Assembly (NCBI GenBank): GCA_934488695.1
Contig: CAKSSH010000032.1
Location: 1 to 18,262 of the forward strand
From: an uncultured Oscillospiraceae bacterium
GTDB lineage: Bacteria > Bacillota > Clostridia > Oscillospirales > Ruminococcaceae
Direction of reading: 5' to 3'
DNA length: 18,262 bases
Part shown: positions 1 through 5,984 of the stretch, in pieces
Numbering within the stretch: the first letter of the stretch is position 1
Layout: each line of letters opens with the position of its first letter
Notes under the pieces: model-generated
What the model was told of the DNA's origin: nothing
The model's database searches: none
The model's input: only the letters and a program-made list of their open reading frames with translations
Made by a program: the position numbers and the translations under genes

Positions 1-258
1 GGCGTAGCCCGCGGCAATTTCAAACGGCTCTCCCGGAATAACGGCAACCACGACCTGCAGCAGAACGATACCGATAAAAATCAGTCGACTGAATGCACCG
101 TACCCGTCAAGCCAAGCGCGAAACTGCTCCGGCTCGGCGGCGTGCCGCAGCAGCGGGCGCCCGACCAGGATGAACAATGCAGCTGAAAGGCCTAAAAAAA
201 CAAGCAGAGAGCCTGCCGCAATCAACCGCTTGCATAAAAGTTTTTGTTTTTCCGTCAT
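1..258 (-). CDS. TVP38/TMEM64 (VTT-domain) family membrane protein, N-terminal part
   Basis: The gene runs off the left edge; 86 codons from the ATG at 258 are visible. A GGAGG ribosome binding site lies just upstream of the start on the minus strand. The protein opens with a short charged stretch (MTEKQKLLCKR), then a hydrophobic helix at about residues 12-32, an amphipathic linker, and a second hydrophobic helix ending in VVVAVIPGEPFEIAAGYA. The pattern of a helix followed by P-G-E-P-x-E-x-x-A-G-Y is the conserved entry to the VTT (SNARE-associated/DedA-like) domain of TVP38/TMEM64 proteins. These are polytopic inner-membrane proteins, with some relatives implicated in lipid scrambling; the substrate here cannot be told. 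It is transcribed divergently from the liv region from its own promoter. The family call rests on this one motif and the topology, because the rest of the domain is outside the window. Confidence 0.75.
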   Translation of the reverse strand, partial: MTEKQKLLCKRLIAAGSLLVFLGLSAALFILVGRPLLRHAAEPEQFRAWLDGYGAFSRLIFIGIVLLQVVVAVIPGEPFEIAAGYA

Positions 259-288
259 AGATTATCCTCCGTTAAAGGTTGTAATGAT

Positions 289-317
289 ATTATAGTAAAA
301 CTGTTTATAAAAAGCAA
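289..317 (-). promoter_or_regulatory. sigma-A promoter of the VTT-domain gene
   Basis: On the minus strand TTGCTT (312-317) is followed after exactly 17 bp by TATAAT (289-294). This gives a start about 25 nt upstream of the ATG at 258, with the ribosome binding site in between. It is divergent from the promoter at 420-448. Confidence 0.65.
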
Positions 318-419
318 TAGTAATAATAAAGGTCGGCTTTTACGGAAATCCTTGCGTTTTTGTCGATAATAAACAAATACAAATATAAAATATTGGTTAT
401 AATAGTGAAAAATAGAGGG

Positions 420-448
420 TTGACAAAAAAAGTCATGTGTCGTATAAT
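420..448 (+). promoter_or_regulatory. Consensus sigma-A promoter of the liv leader
   Basis: TTGACA (420-425) and TATAAT (443-448) are both perfect consensus with an optimal 17-bp spacer, so initiation is expected near 455. No comparably good promoter was found between here and livJ at 865, so this is the best candidate for driving the liv operon through a roughly 400-nt leader. A promoter this strong ahead of a leader with two terminator-like hairpins suggests that control happens after initiation. Confidence 0.8.
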
Positions 449-479
449 GATAAAAAATTCAGCAAAGGAGCCGCCTTGT

Positions 480-758
480 ATGCGTCATTTTGGTTTTGAC
501 AATCAGAATCGTACATCAACTGCCGCTGCGTCTTGCAGTGCTGCGGCTGCTTTTGTCTGCAATTCTTTTGCTGTCATTGTATCGGACATCGCTCTTGCGG
601 TGTCCGTTTTTGTTTTGTCGATTATTTTGGTATGCGAGATTGTACGAATTAGCCTGTCGCTGCCGGTTGTAATTCTTTCTGTTTCCGTCATTATTATAAA
701 TATTTGTTATAAAAAAGTCCCATGGAATCGAATCCGCGAGAAATTGAAAAACAGTTAA
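480..758 (+). CDS. Possible small membrane protein or leader ORF (uncertain)
   Basis: An ATG at 480 follows an AAAGGAG at 464-470 with good spacing, downstream of a perfect promoter. The frame stays open for 92 residues. The predicted product has a polar start (MRHFGFDNQNR), an Ala/Ser/Cys-rich stretch, two hydrophobic segments at about residues 30-55 and 60-77, and a basic tail ending EKLKNS, which would fit a two-helix membrane peptide. Against it: a terminator-like hairpin with a U-tract lies inside the frame at 583-611, low-complexity hydrophobic reading also appears in the +1 frame, and I recognise no family. It may be a real small gene, a leader ORF, or chance. The start signals are directly visible; everything about function is unknown. 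Confidence 0.35.
   Translation: MRHFGFDNQNRTSTAAASCSAAAAFVCNSFAVIVSDIALAVSVFVLSIILVCEIVRISLSLPVVILSVSVIIINICYKKVPWNRIREKLKNS
583..611 (+). terminator. Terminator-like hairpin inside the liv leader
   Basis: CGGACATCGC (583-592) pairs with GCGGTGTCCG (597-606) over 10 bp with one G-U pair and a TCTT loop, followed at once by TTTTT (607-611). The form is that of an intrinsic terminator about 155 nt after the predicted start at 455. Because it lies between promoter and livJ it could be an attenuator. A competing pairing is possible: TGTCTG (554-559) can pair with CGGACA (583-588), which would break the hairpin. Confidence 0.55.
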
Positions 759-772
759 CAAAACGTTTTTCG

Positions 773-809
773 GCGGCTTCGCTCTTGGGCGAAGCCGCTT
801 AATTTTTTT
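773..809 (+). terminator. Intrinsic terminator upstream of livJ
   Basis: GCGGCTTCGC (773-782) and GCGAAGCCGC (789-798) form a perfect 10-bp GC-rich stem with a 6-nt loop, followed by TTAATTTTTTT. It lies 15 nt after the stop of the possible small ORF and 55 nt before livJ. Since no promoter is apparent between it and livJ, livJ transcription should depend on reading through it. Confidence 0.8.
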
Positions 810-864
810 AGTGGCCCATCCGAGAAATCGGAAAAATATAAAAACAAAAAAGGAGAAAAAAGCT

Positions 865-2034
865 ATGAAAAAGTTTGGGAAAGTTTTTGCGGCAGTCATG
901 GCAGGCGCGATGATGGTTGCCTGTATGAGCTCCTGCGGTGAAGGAAAAACCGGCAAAAATTATGCCGAGGGGAACACCGAGTATTATCTGGGCGCCTCCG
1001 GTCCGTTGACCGGCGGAGCCAGTGTGTACGGACAGGCAGTAAAAAATGCCGCACAAATGGCTGTTGACGAGATCAATGCGGACGGCGGCGTCAATGGCGT
1101 CAAGATTAAATTTGTCATGATGGATGACGAGCACAAGGCGGAGAAGGTCAGCACCAACTACACCGCAATGTATGAAAAAGGAATGCAGGTGTCGCTGGGC
1201 TGCGTAACGACCAATCCTTGTCTGGAATTCAAGACGCTGTCCAAGGAAGATAATGTGTTCTTTTTGACGCCCTCTGCCTCTGCAAACGAAGTGGTTGAGT
1301 ATGACAATGCTTATCAGATGTGCTTTGCGGACGGTAACCAGGGCGCGGTTGCTGCGAAATACGTCAGCGAAAATTATAAGGGCCAAACGATCGGCATGCT
1401 TTACCGGTCGGATGACGCATATTCCACCGGCATCCGGAAACAATTTGTTGAGAATTTGGATTCCTCCATCAAGATTGTTGAGGCCAACTTCTCGGGCGAT
1501 GTTGTTGCCTCTTTTGCGTCGCAAATCAGCACCCTGAAGTCCTGTAAGTTTGTCTTTATGCCGATCTATTACGCGCCGGCAGCTCAGTTTATGAGCGAAG
1601 CAAAGAACGATATGCCCAAGGACGCTATCTATTACGGCTGCGACGGTTTGGATGGTATCGATACCAGCGTGAAGGGCTTTGATATCAAATCCATCCCGCA
1701 GGAGGTTTCTTTCCTGTCGCACTTTAACTCCAAGGCAACCGACGGTGCTTCGGCAGAGTTTATCAAGAAGTATACCGAAAAGTTCGGCGCTGAGACTCTT
1801 AATCAGTTTGGCGCTTCGGCCTATGACTGCGTTTACGCTATTGCAAGCGCCATAAAACAGGCGGGAGACAAGATCACGGTTACCTCTTCGGCTTCCGATG
1901 TTTGCGAGGCGTTGAAAGAAGTCTTTAACAGTGGATTTAAGTTTTCCGGCGTAACCGGTGACGAAATCACCTGGAGCAAGGAAGGGTATGTTAACAAAGA
2001 CGCCCTCAAGTATGTCGTCAAGGCGGCAGACTGA
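865..2034 (+). CDS. livJ: Branched-chain amino acid ABC transporter, substrate-binding lipoprotein
   Basis: This is the extracellular receptor of the LivJHMGF importer, which binds Leu/Ile/Val or a related amino acid and delivers it to LivH/LivM. The 389-residue product starts with a lipoprotein signal (MKKFGK, hydrophobic core, then Cys20 and Cys24; the lipobox is either MVAC or MSSC). The mature part is a periplasmic-binding-protein type 1 fold (Peripla_BP_6): the N-terminal LGASGPLTGGASVYGQ, the helix with AAQMAVDEINADGG and the VKIKFVMMDDE strand are typical of LivJ-like receptors. ATG 865 is chosen over an in-frame GTG at 811 because AGGAG lies at 851-855 and a lipoprotein signal begins there; the GTG overlaps the terminator region. 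It is first in the operon and is separated from livH by a hairpin. The exact ligand is not decidable from sequence. Confidence 0.92.
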   Translation: MKKFGKVFAAVMAGAMMVACMSSCGEGKTGKNYAEGNTEYYLGASGPLTGGASVYGQAVKNAAQMAVDEINADGGVNGVKIKFVMMDDEHKAEKVSTNYTAMYEKGMQVSLGCVTTNPCLEFKTLSKEDNVFFLTPSASANEVVEYDNAYQMCFADGNQGAVAAKYVSENYKGQTIGMLYRSDDAYSTGIRKQFVENLDSSIKIVEANFSGDVVASFASQISTLKSCKFVFMPIYYAPAAQFMSEAKNDMPKDAIYYGCDGLDGIDTSVKGFDIKSIPQEVSFLSHFNSKATDGASAEFIKKYTEKFGAETLNQFGASAYDCVYAIASAIKQAGDKITVTSSASDVCEALKEVFNSGFKFSGVTGDEITWSKEGYVNKDALKYVVKAAD

Positions 2035-2066
2035 TTTAAAATCCCGAAGAATTTATAGCGACAGCA

Positions 2067-2095
2067 AGCCGGTACGGTCCTATGCCGTATCGGCT
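2067..2095 (+). other. Intercistronic hairpin between livJ and livH
   Basis: AGCCGGTACGG (2067-2077) pairs with CCGTATCGGCT (2085-2095) over 11 bp with one G-U pair and a 7-nt loop. No U-tract follows, so it is probably not a strong terminator. Its place just after the receptor gene fits a 3'-end stabiliser that raises livJ mRNA over the membrane and ATPase genes; that role is inference. Confidence 0.55.
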
Positions 2096-2130
2096 GCCGC
2101 CGCGCAAACAGGAGCTTAAGGATTGTTGTT

Positions 2131-3012
2131 ATGAAGATTATTGAAACACTGATCAGCGGACTTAATGTGGGCGTCATCTATGCCATGATTGCTTTAGGGT
2201 ATACCATGGTGTACGGTATTGCCAAAATGCTGAACTTTGCCCACGGAGATATTATCATGGTCGGCGGATACACAATTTGTGTTTTCTGCGCAATGAGAGG
2301 TTCTTTGTCCTTTTTTATCGTTTCCATTCTTGCGGCGATTGTTTTTTGTACGCTGCTCGGTGTTACGGTCGAGCGAGTCGCTTATAGGCCTCTTCGCGGC
2401 GCATCGCCGCTTGCCGTGCTGATCACGGCTATTGGCGTGAGCTATATGCTGCAAAGCATTGCTCAAATCGTTTTCGGGGCGGCGCCTAAGTATGCGCAGG
2501 TTCCTGATTTCGGCGTCGTCAGCATTGGCGCCCTGCACATTAAGGTTTCTACCCTGATTACCTTAGTGGTGTCAATTGCGGTGATGATTGCTTTGACGCT
2601 GTTCGTCAAATTCAGCAAGACCGGGCGTGCCATGATTGCCGTTTCGGAGGATCAGGGTGCGGCGCAGCTCATGGGAATCAACGTCAATTTCATTATTATG
2701 ATTACCTTCGCCATCGGGTCTGCCCTGGCGGCCTTGGCAGGACTTTTCTATCTGCTTCAGTCTCCGTTCATTACAAACACCTTCGGCGCCATGCCCGGCA
2801 TCAAGGCTTTTACGGCGGCAGTCATCGGCGGAATCGGCTCGATTCCGGGGGCAATGATCGGCAGTATCGTGCTGGGAATTGTGGAAAGTATTTGCGATGC
2901 TATTCCGCCGGTCGCGCCTTATAAGGACGCGGTTGAGTTTTCAATTTTGATTGTCATCCTGTTGGTGCGCCCGACCGGAATTTTGGGCAAAAAGAGAAGG
3001 GAGAAGGTATAA
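2131..3012 (+). CDS. livH: Branched-chain amino acid ABC transporter, permease LivH
   Basis: One of the two membrane subunits forming the translocation path. The 293-residue protein is almost wholly hydrophobic, with about eight membrane segments. Typical LivH features are the N-terminal LNVGVIYAMIALGYTMVYG, the motif LNFAHGDIIMVGGY, and the C-terminal conserved loop AVIGGIGSIPGAMIGSIVLG that contacts the ATPases, ending in LLVRPTGILGKK. Its length matches the family. ATG 2131 has a modest AAGGA at 2118-2122. The stop overlaps the livM start by one base (TAATG), which indicates translational coupling. It works with LivM, LivG and LivF encoded next door. Confidence 0.94.
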   Translation: MKIIETLISGLNVGVIYAMIALGYTMVYGIAKMLNFAHGDIIMVGGYTICVFCAMRGSLSFFIVSILAAIVFCTLLGVTVERVAYRPLRGASPLAVLITAIGVSYMLQSIAQIVFGAAPKYAQVPDFGVVSIGALHIKVSTLITLVVSIAVMIALTLFVKFSKTGRAMIAVSEDQGAAQLMGINVNFIIMITFAIGSALAALAGLFYLLQSPFITNTFGAMPGIKAFTAAVIGGIGSIPGAMIGSIVLGIVESICDAIPPVAPYKDAVEFSILIVILLVRPTGILGKKRREKV

Positions 3013-4163
3013 TGGGTAATTTCAAGACGGGTTTTCAAAAAATCCGGTGGAAACACTATATCAATTATATCGTGATTTCCCTGCTCATGGTTGTTCTGAT
3101 GATTATGACCGAGACCGGCAACTTTAAGACCTCCTCCATTGTTATTTTAGAAAAAATCACCATCAATGTGGTGCTTGCGGTCTCTCTGTCTCTGGTGGTC
3201 GGCTTTTTGGGAGAGCTTTCACTGGGACACGCGGGATTTATGTGCGTCGGCGCTTTTTTGGGCGGAAAAATCTCGGTCTATCTAGTTGACCAAATGGGCA
3301 ACGGCCTACCGGCTTTACTGATTTCGTTGCTGGTTGGCGGTGTTTGTGCGTCGTTTTTCGGATTGCTTATCGGTCTGCCGGCTCTTCGGCTTAAGGGAGA
3401 CTATTTAGCCATTGTAACCTTGGCGTTCGGCGAAATTGTTAAGGTCATTTTTCAGCAATCGGAATTTTTCGGCGGAAACCTCGGGTTGACAACGCCGCGG
3501 TATAACCGAAATGAATTTTACATCATCTGCCTGCTGCTTGTTTTGTTGACGCTGTTCGTAATTCAGAATCTTATTCGCAGCAAGCACGGAAGAGCGATCA
3601 TCTCAATTCGGGATAACGAAATTGCGGCGCGTGCAACCGGTATCAATGTGACTAAATACAAGCTGATGGCTTTTATCATATCGGCATTCTTTGCCGGAAT
3701 CGCCGGCGTTATGTTCAGTTATTCGCAGAACAATTTTGCCGCAAGTCCAAAGTTCGGCTATAATTACTCTATTGAGATTCTGGTCATGGTCGTGTTGGGC
3801 GGTATGGGCTCTATTAACGGTGCCATTATTTCGGCAACGCTGATTACGCTGCTCAACGAGTGGCTCAGCACGGTCCTGACGGGAGACCTTGCGGTCAGCA
3901 AGCAGATCGTGTACGCATTGGCGCTTATCTTAGTTGTTATTTATAATAATGCGCCGGCACTTAAGGGCTTCCGGGAAACGCACAATCTGAAAGCGCTTCG
4001 GGATAAGTATCGCCGCAAAAAGCTGGATCCTGCCGTGGTTTTGGATGACGCTGCCAACTGGGATCGGATTCCGACCAAGATCGAAATGGATGAGCTTTTG
4101 TCGGTGGATTTGAACACCGGGGACGAGTTTACGCCCGACAGACCCGGGAAAGGAGGCAAATGA
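3012..4163 (+). CDS. livM: Branched-chain amino acid ABC transporter, permease LivM
   Basis: The second membrane subunit of the importer, 383 residues. After a charged N-terminus (MGNFKTGFQKIRWK) come about nine hydrophobic segments. Family landmarks are LSLGHAGFMCVGAF, the loop LRLKGDYLAIVTLAFGEI, and the ATPase-coupling segment GRAIISIRDNEIAARATGINV, with MVVLGGMGSINGAI near the end of the core. After the last helix (VYALALILVVIYNNAPALKG) there is an acidic and basic cytoplasmic tail of roughly 60 residues, ending DRPGKGGK, which is longer than the core needs. The start shares one base with the livH stop, and a GGGAG-like site precedes it. The tail carries no motif I recognise. Confidence 0.93.
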   Translation: MGNFKTGFQKIRWKHYINYIVISLLMVVLMIMTETGNFKTSSIVILEKITINVVLAVSLSLVVGFLGELSLGHAGFMCVGAFLGGKISVYLVDQMGNGLPALLISLLVGGVCASFFGLLIGLPALRLKGDYLAIVTLAFGEIVKVIFQQSEFFGGNLGLTTPRYNRNEFYIICLLLVLLTLFVIQNLIRSKHGRAIISIRDNEIAARATGINVTKYKLMAFIISAFFAGIAGVMFSYSQNNFAASPKFGYNYSIEILVMVVLGGMGSINGAIISATLITLLNEWLSTVLTGDLAVSKQIVYALALILVVIYNNAPALKGFRETHNLKALRDKYRRKKLDPAVVLDDAANWDRIPTKIEMDELLSVDLNTGDEFTPDRPGKGGK

Positions 4164-4933
4164 TGGCTGAGTATGTATTGGAAACAACAGATCTCGGAAT
4201 TTCATTTGGCGGCCTGAAGGCTGCGTCGGGCGTAAACCTCAAGATTCGAGAGCATGAGATTTACGGTCTCATCGGCCCGAACGGCGCCGGGAAAACCACC
4301 ATCTTTAACCTGCTGACCGGGGTGTATTTGCCGACCGAGGGCGACTTTAAGCTGTGCGGTGTCTCGCTCAAGGGGCTGCCGCAGCACGTCATTAACAGTC
4401 GCGGAATTGCGAGAACCTTTCAGAACATTCGCCTGTTTAATAATATGACGGTGGTGCGCAATGTCATGGTTGGACTGTCCAATCTGCCCGAGTATCGGTG
4501 CGGCTTGCTGGAAAGTCTGCTGCGTTTGCCGCGTCATTTTCGAGTGGAAAAGGAAATGCGCGCGCGCGCCAAGGAGATTTTGGATATTTTCGGTCTCCTG
4601 GAGGAACGAAATAACTTGGCCTGTAATTTGCCGTACGGGAAGCAGCGCAAGCTGGAAATTGCGCGCGCATTGGCGACCGAGCCGCGCCTGCTGCTGCTGG
4701 ATGAGCCGGCAGCGGGCATGAATCCCAATGAGACCGTTGAACTGATGGAAACCATTCGATTTATTCGGGATAAGTTTCAAGTGACGGTTTTGCTGATTGA
4801 GCACGATATGAAATTTGTTGCCGGTTTGTGCGATGAAATCACAGTGCTCAATTTCGGGACGGTTTTGGCACAGGGAACAGCACAGGAGGTCTTGAACAAC
4901 CCCGAGGTTGTCCGGGCCTATATCGGCCAATAA
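4163..4933 (+). CDS. livG: Branched-chain amino acid ABC transporter, ATP-binding protein LivG
   Basis: One of two cytoplasmic ATPases powering the importer, about 256 residues. The Walker A GPNGAGKTT occurs near residue 38. The Q-loop region reads ARTFQNIRLFNNMTV, the signature is LPYGKQRKLEIARAL (the LivG-type variant of LSGGQ), Walker B is LLLLDEPAAGMNP, and the H-loop is LIEHDMKFV. The C-terminal GTVLAQGTAQEVLNNPEVVRAYIG is the standard LivG ending. Two tandem ATGs exist at 4160 and 4163. I chose 4163 because the AGGAGG ending at 4156 is then 6 bases away rather than 3; starting at 4160 would add one Met. Both overlap the livM stop TGA (4161-4163), giving coupling. Confidence 0.94.
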   Translation: MAEYVLETTDLGISFGGLKAASGVNLKIREHEIYGLIGPNGAGKTTIFNLLTGVYLPTEGDFKLCGVSLKGLPQHVINSRGIARTFQNIRLFNNMTVVRNVMVGLSNLPEYRCGLLESLLRLPRHFRVEKEMRARAKEILDIFGLLEERNNLACNLPYGKQRKLEIARALATEPRLLLLDEPAAGMNPNETVELMETIRFIRDKFQVTVLLIEHDMKFVAGLCDEITVLNFGTVLAQGTAQEVLNNPEVVRAYIGQ

Positions 4934-4946
4934 GGAGGCGTTGTTG

Positions 4947-5657
4947 ATGGCACTTTTGGAGGTACGGGACCTGAACGTCTATTACGGCGTGATTCGGGCG
5001 ATCAAGGGCATCTCCTTTGAGGTTTGCGAGGGAGAGGTGGTCACCTTAATCGGCGCAAACGGCGCCGGAAAGACCACCACTATGCAAAGCATTATGGGGC
5101 TTATCCATGCCCAAAGCGGCAGCGTTGTTTACGACGGACATACGGTGACAAACCTTCCGGCACATAAAATTGTCAAAATGGGAATGACGCAGGTGCCGGA
5201 GGGCAGGCGAATTTTTTCAGAATTGACCGTATACGAAAATTTGCTGATGGGCGCATATACCGAACGGGACAAAAACAAAGCTAAAACCGGTATGGATGAG
5301 ATTTATGAGCTGTTTCCGCGGCTGTTTGAGCGAAAAAATCAGGTGGCGGGCACTTTGTCGGGCGGTGAACAGCAAATGCTGGCAATGGGGCGCGCGCTGA
5401 TGAGCCATCCGCGGCTGCTGATGCTGGATGAGCCGTCCATGGGACTGGCGCCGATTTTGGTGGAACAAATCTTTGAGATTATTCAAAAACTGCACGGTAC
5501 AGGCGTGACCATTCTGCTGGTCGAGCAAAATGCGCAGATGGCACTATCGGTGGCGGACCGGGCTTATGTTATGGAAACCGGAATTATTACGCTGAAAGGC
5601 ACCGGTAAAGAGCTTTTGGAAAGCGACGCGGTGAAAAAAGCCGACCTCGGCGGTTAA
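4947..5657 (+). CDS. livF: Branched-chain amino acid ABC transporter, ATP-binding protein LivF
   Basis: The second ATPase of the importer, 236 residues. Walker A is GANGAGKTT near residue 36, the Q-loop region includes MTQVPEGRRIFSELTVYENL, the signature is LSGGEQQMLAMGRAL, Walker B is LLMLDEPSMGLAP, and the H-loop is LLVEQNAQMAL. The PEGRRIF and VEQNA motifs are diagnostic of LivF and separate it from LivG. ATG 4947 is preferred because an AGGAGG at 4933-4938, overlapping the livG stop, is 8 bases upstream; an in-frame upstream extension to 4908 would lie inside livG. It is the last gene of the operon and is followed 14 nt later by a strong terminator. Confidence 0.95.
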   Translation: MALLEVRDLNVYYGVIRAIKGISFEVCEGEVVTLIGANGAGKTTTMQSIMGLIHAQSGSVVYDGHTVTNLPAHKIVKMGMTQVPEGRRIFSELTVYENLLMGAYTERDKNKAKTGMDEIYELFPRLFERKNQVAGTLSGGEQQMLAMGRALMSHPRLLMLDEPSMGLAPILVEQIFEIIQKLHGTGVTILLVEQNAQMALSVADRAYVMETGIITLKGTGKELLESDAVKKADLGG

Positions 5658-5671
5658 GATTTGTGAAAATG

Positions 5672-5712
5672 AAAAAGCCCTGCCGAAAGCTTAGCTTTCG
5701 GCAGGGCTTTTT
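5672..5712. terminator. Liv operon terminator (symmetrical hairpin)
   Basis: A perfect 19-bp stem pairs 5672-5690 with 5694-5712 around a 3-nt loop (TTA). The core is GCCCTGCCGAAAGC, with AAAAA on the left and TTTTT on the right, so it would also terminate transcription arriving from the right. Confidence 0.92.
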
Positions 5713-5900
5713 GTGCACTTGACCCCTTGTAGGCATAGCGGTGACGGCATTTTAGGCTCCGTCAAAGCACAACGTATAACGATTTGCTTAGCATTGCCGT
5801 GCCTGTTGCATGGCACCCTGCTCGCCGCGCATTGCTTACGCGCTTTGTCGGCCTTTGTTGTGTGGCGCGGCACTTCTGATTTTTGTCGGCGGTTATTTTG
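5713..5900. other. Structured non-coding spacer between livF and addB
   Basis: No convincing gene is visible, although open frames exist on both strands. The stretch is unusually rich in inverted repeats: TGACGG (5742-5747) with CCGTCA (5759-5764), GTGCC (5799-5803) with GGCAC (5812-5816), CGCG (5826-5829) with CGCG (5839-5842), and GCCGCGC (5824-5830) with GCGCGGC (5865-5871). A 9-nt direct repeat TTTGTCGGC occurs at 5844-5852 and 5882-5890. Its composition differs from the AT-rich promoter region that follows. It may be a structured RNA or a dispersed repeat; neither can be confirmed here. Confidence 0.4.
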
Positions 5901-5932
5901 ACATTGACGCTTGATCTTTGAGAAAACGGTCT

Positions 5933-5961
5933 TTGACAACCGCGGGGAAACAAGGTATAAT
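5933..5961 (+). promoter_or_regulatory. Consensus sigma-A promoter of addBA
   Basis: TTGACA (5933-5938) and TATAAT (5956-5961) are perfect consensus with a 17-bp spacer. Initiation near 5968 leaves a leader of about 17 nt that contains AAGGAGG (5971-5977) before the ATG at 5985. No LexA-type operator was recognised beside it, so expression looks constitutive. Confidence 0.85.
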
Positions 5962-5984
5962 AAAAAGAAAAAGGAGGCGAGAGC

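Noticed and set aside
259..864. T-box or known riboswitch upstream of livJ
   Set aside because: No T-box antiterminator sequence or familiar aptamer core could be found; only hairpins and codon content support regulation.
811..865. GTG start for livJ 54 nt upstream
   Set aside because: It directly abuts a terminator U-tract and would bury the lipoprotein signal peptide; ATG 865 has AGGAG at good spacing.
808..1722. 304-residue open frame on the minus strand opposite livJ
   Set aside because: It mirrors livJ codons, has no ribosome binding site and no recognisable domain, while livJ is unmistakable.
4202..4930. 242-residue minus-strand open frame opposite livG
   Set aside because: A shadow of livG with Gln/His-rich translation and no start signals.
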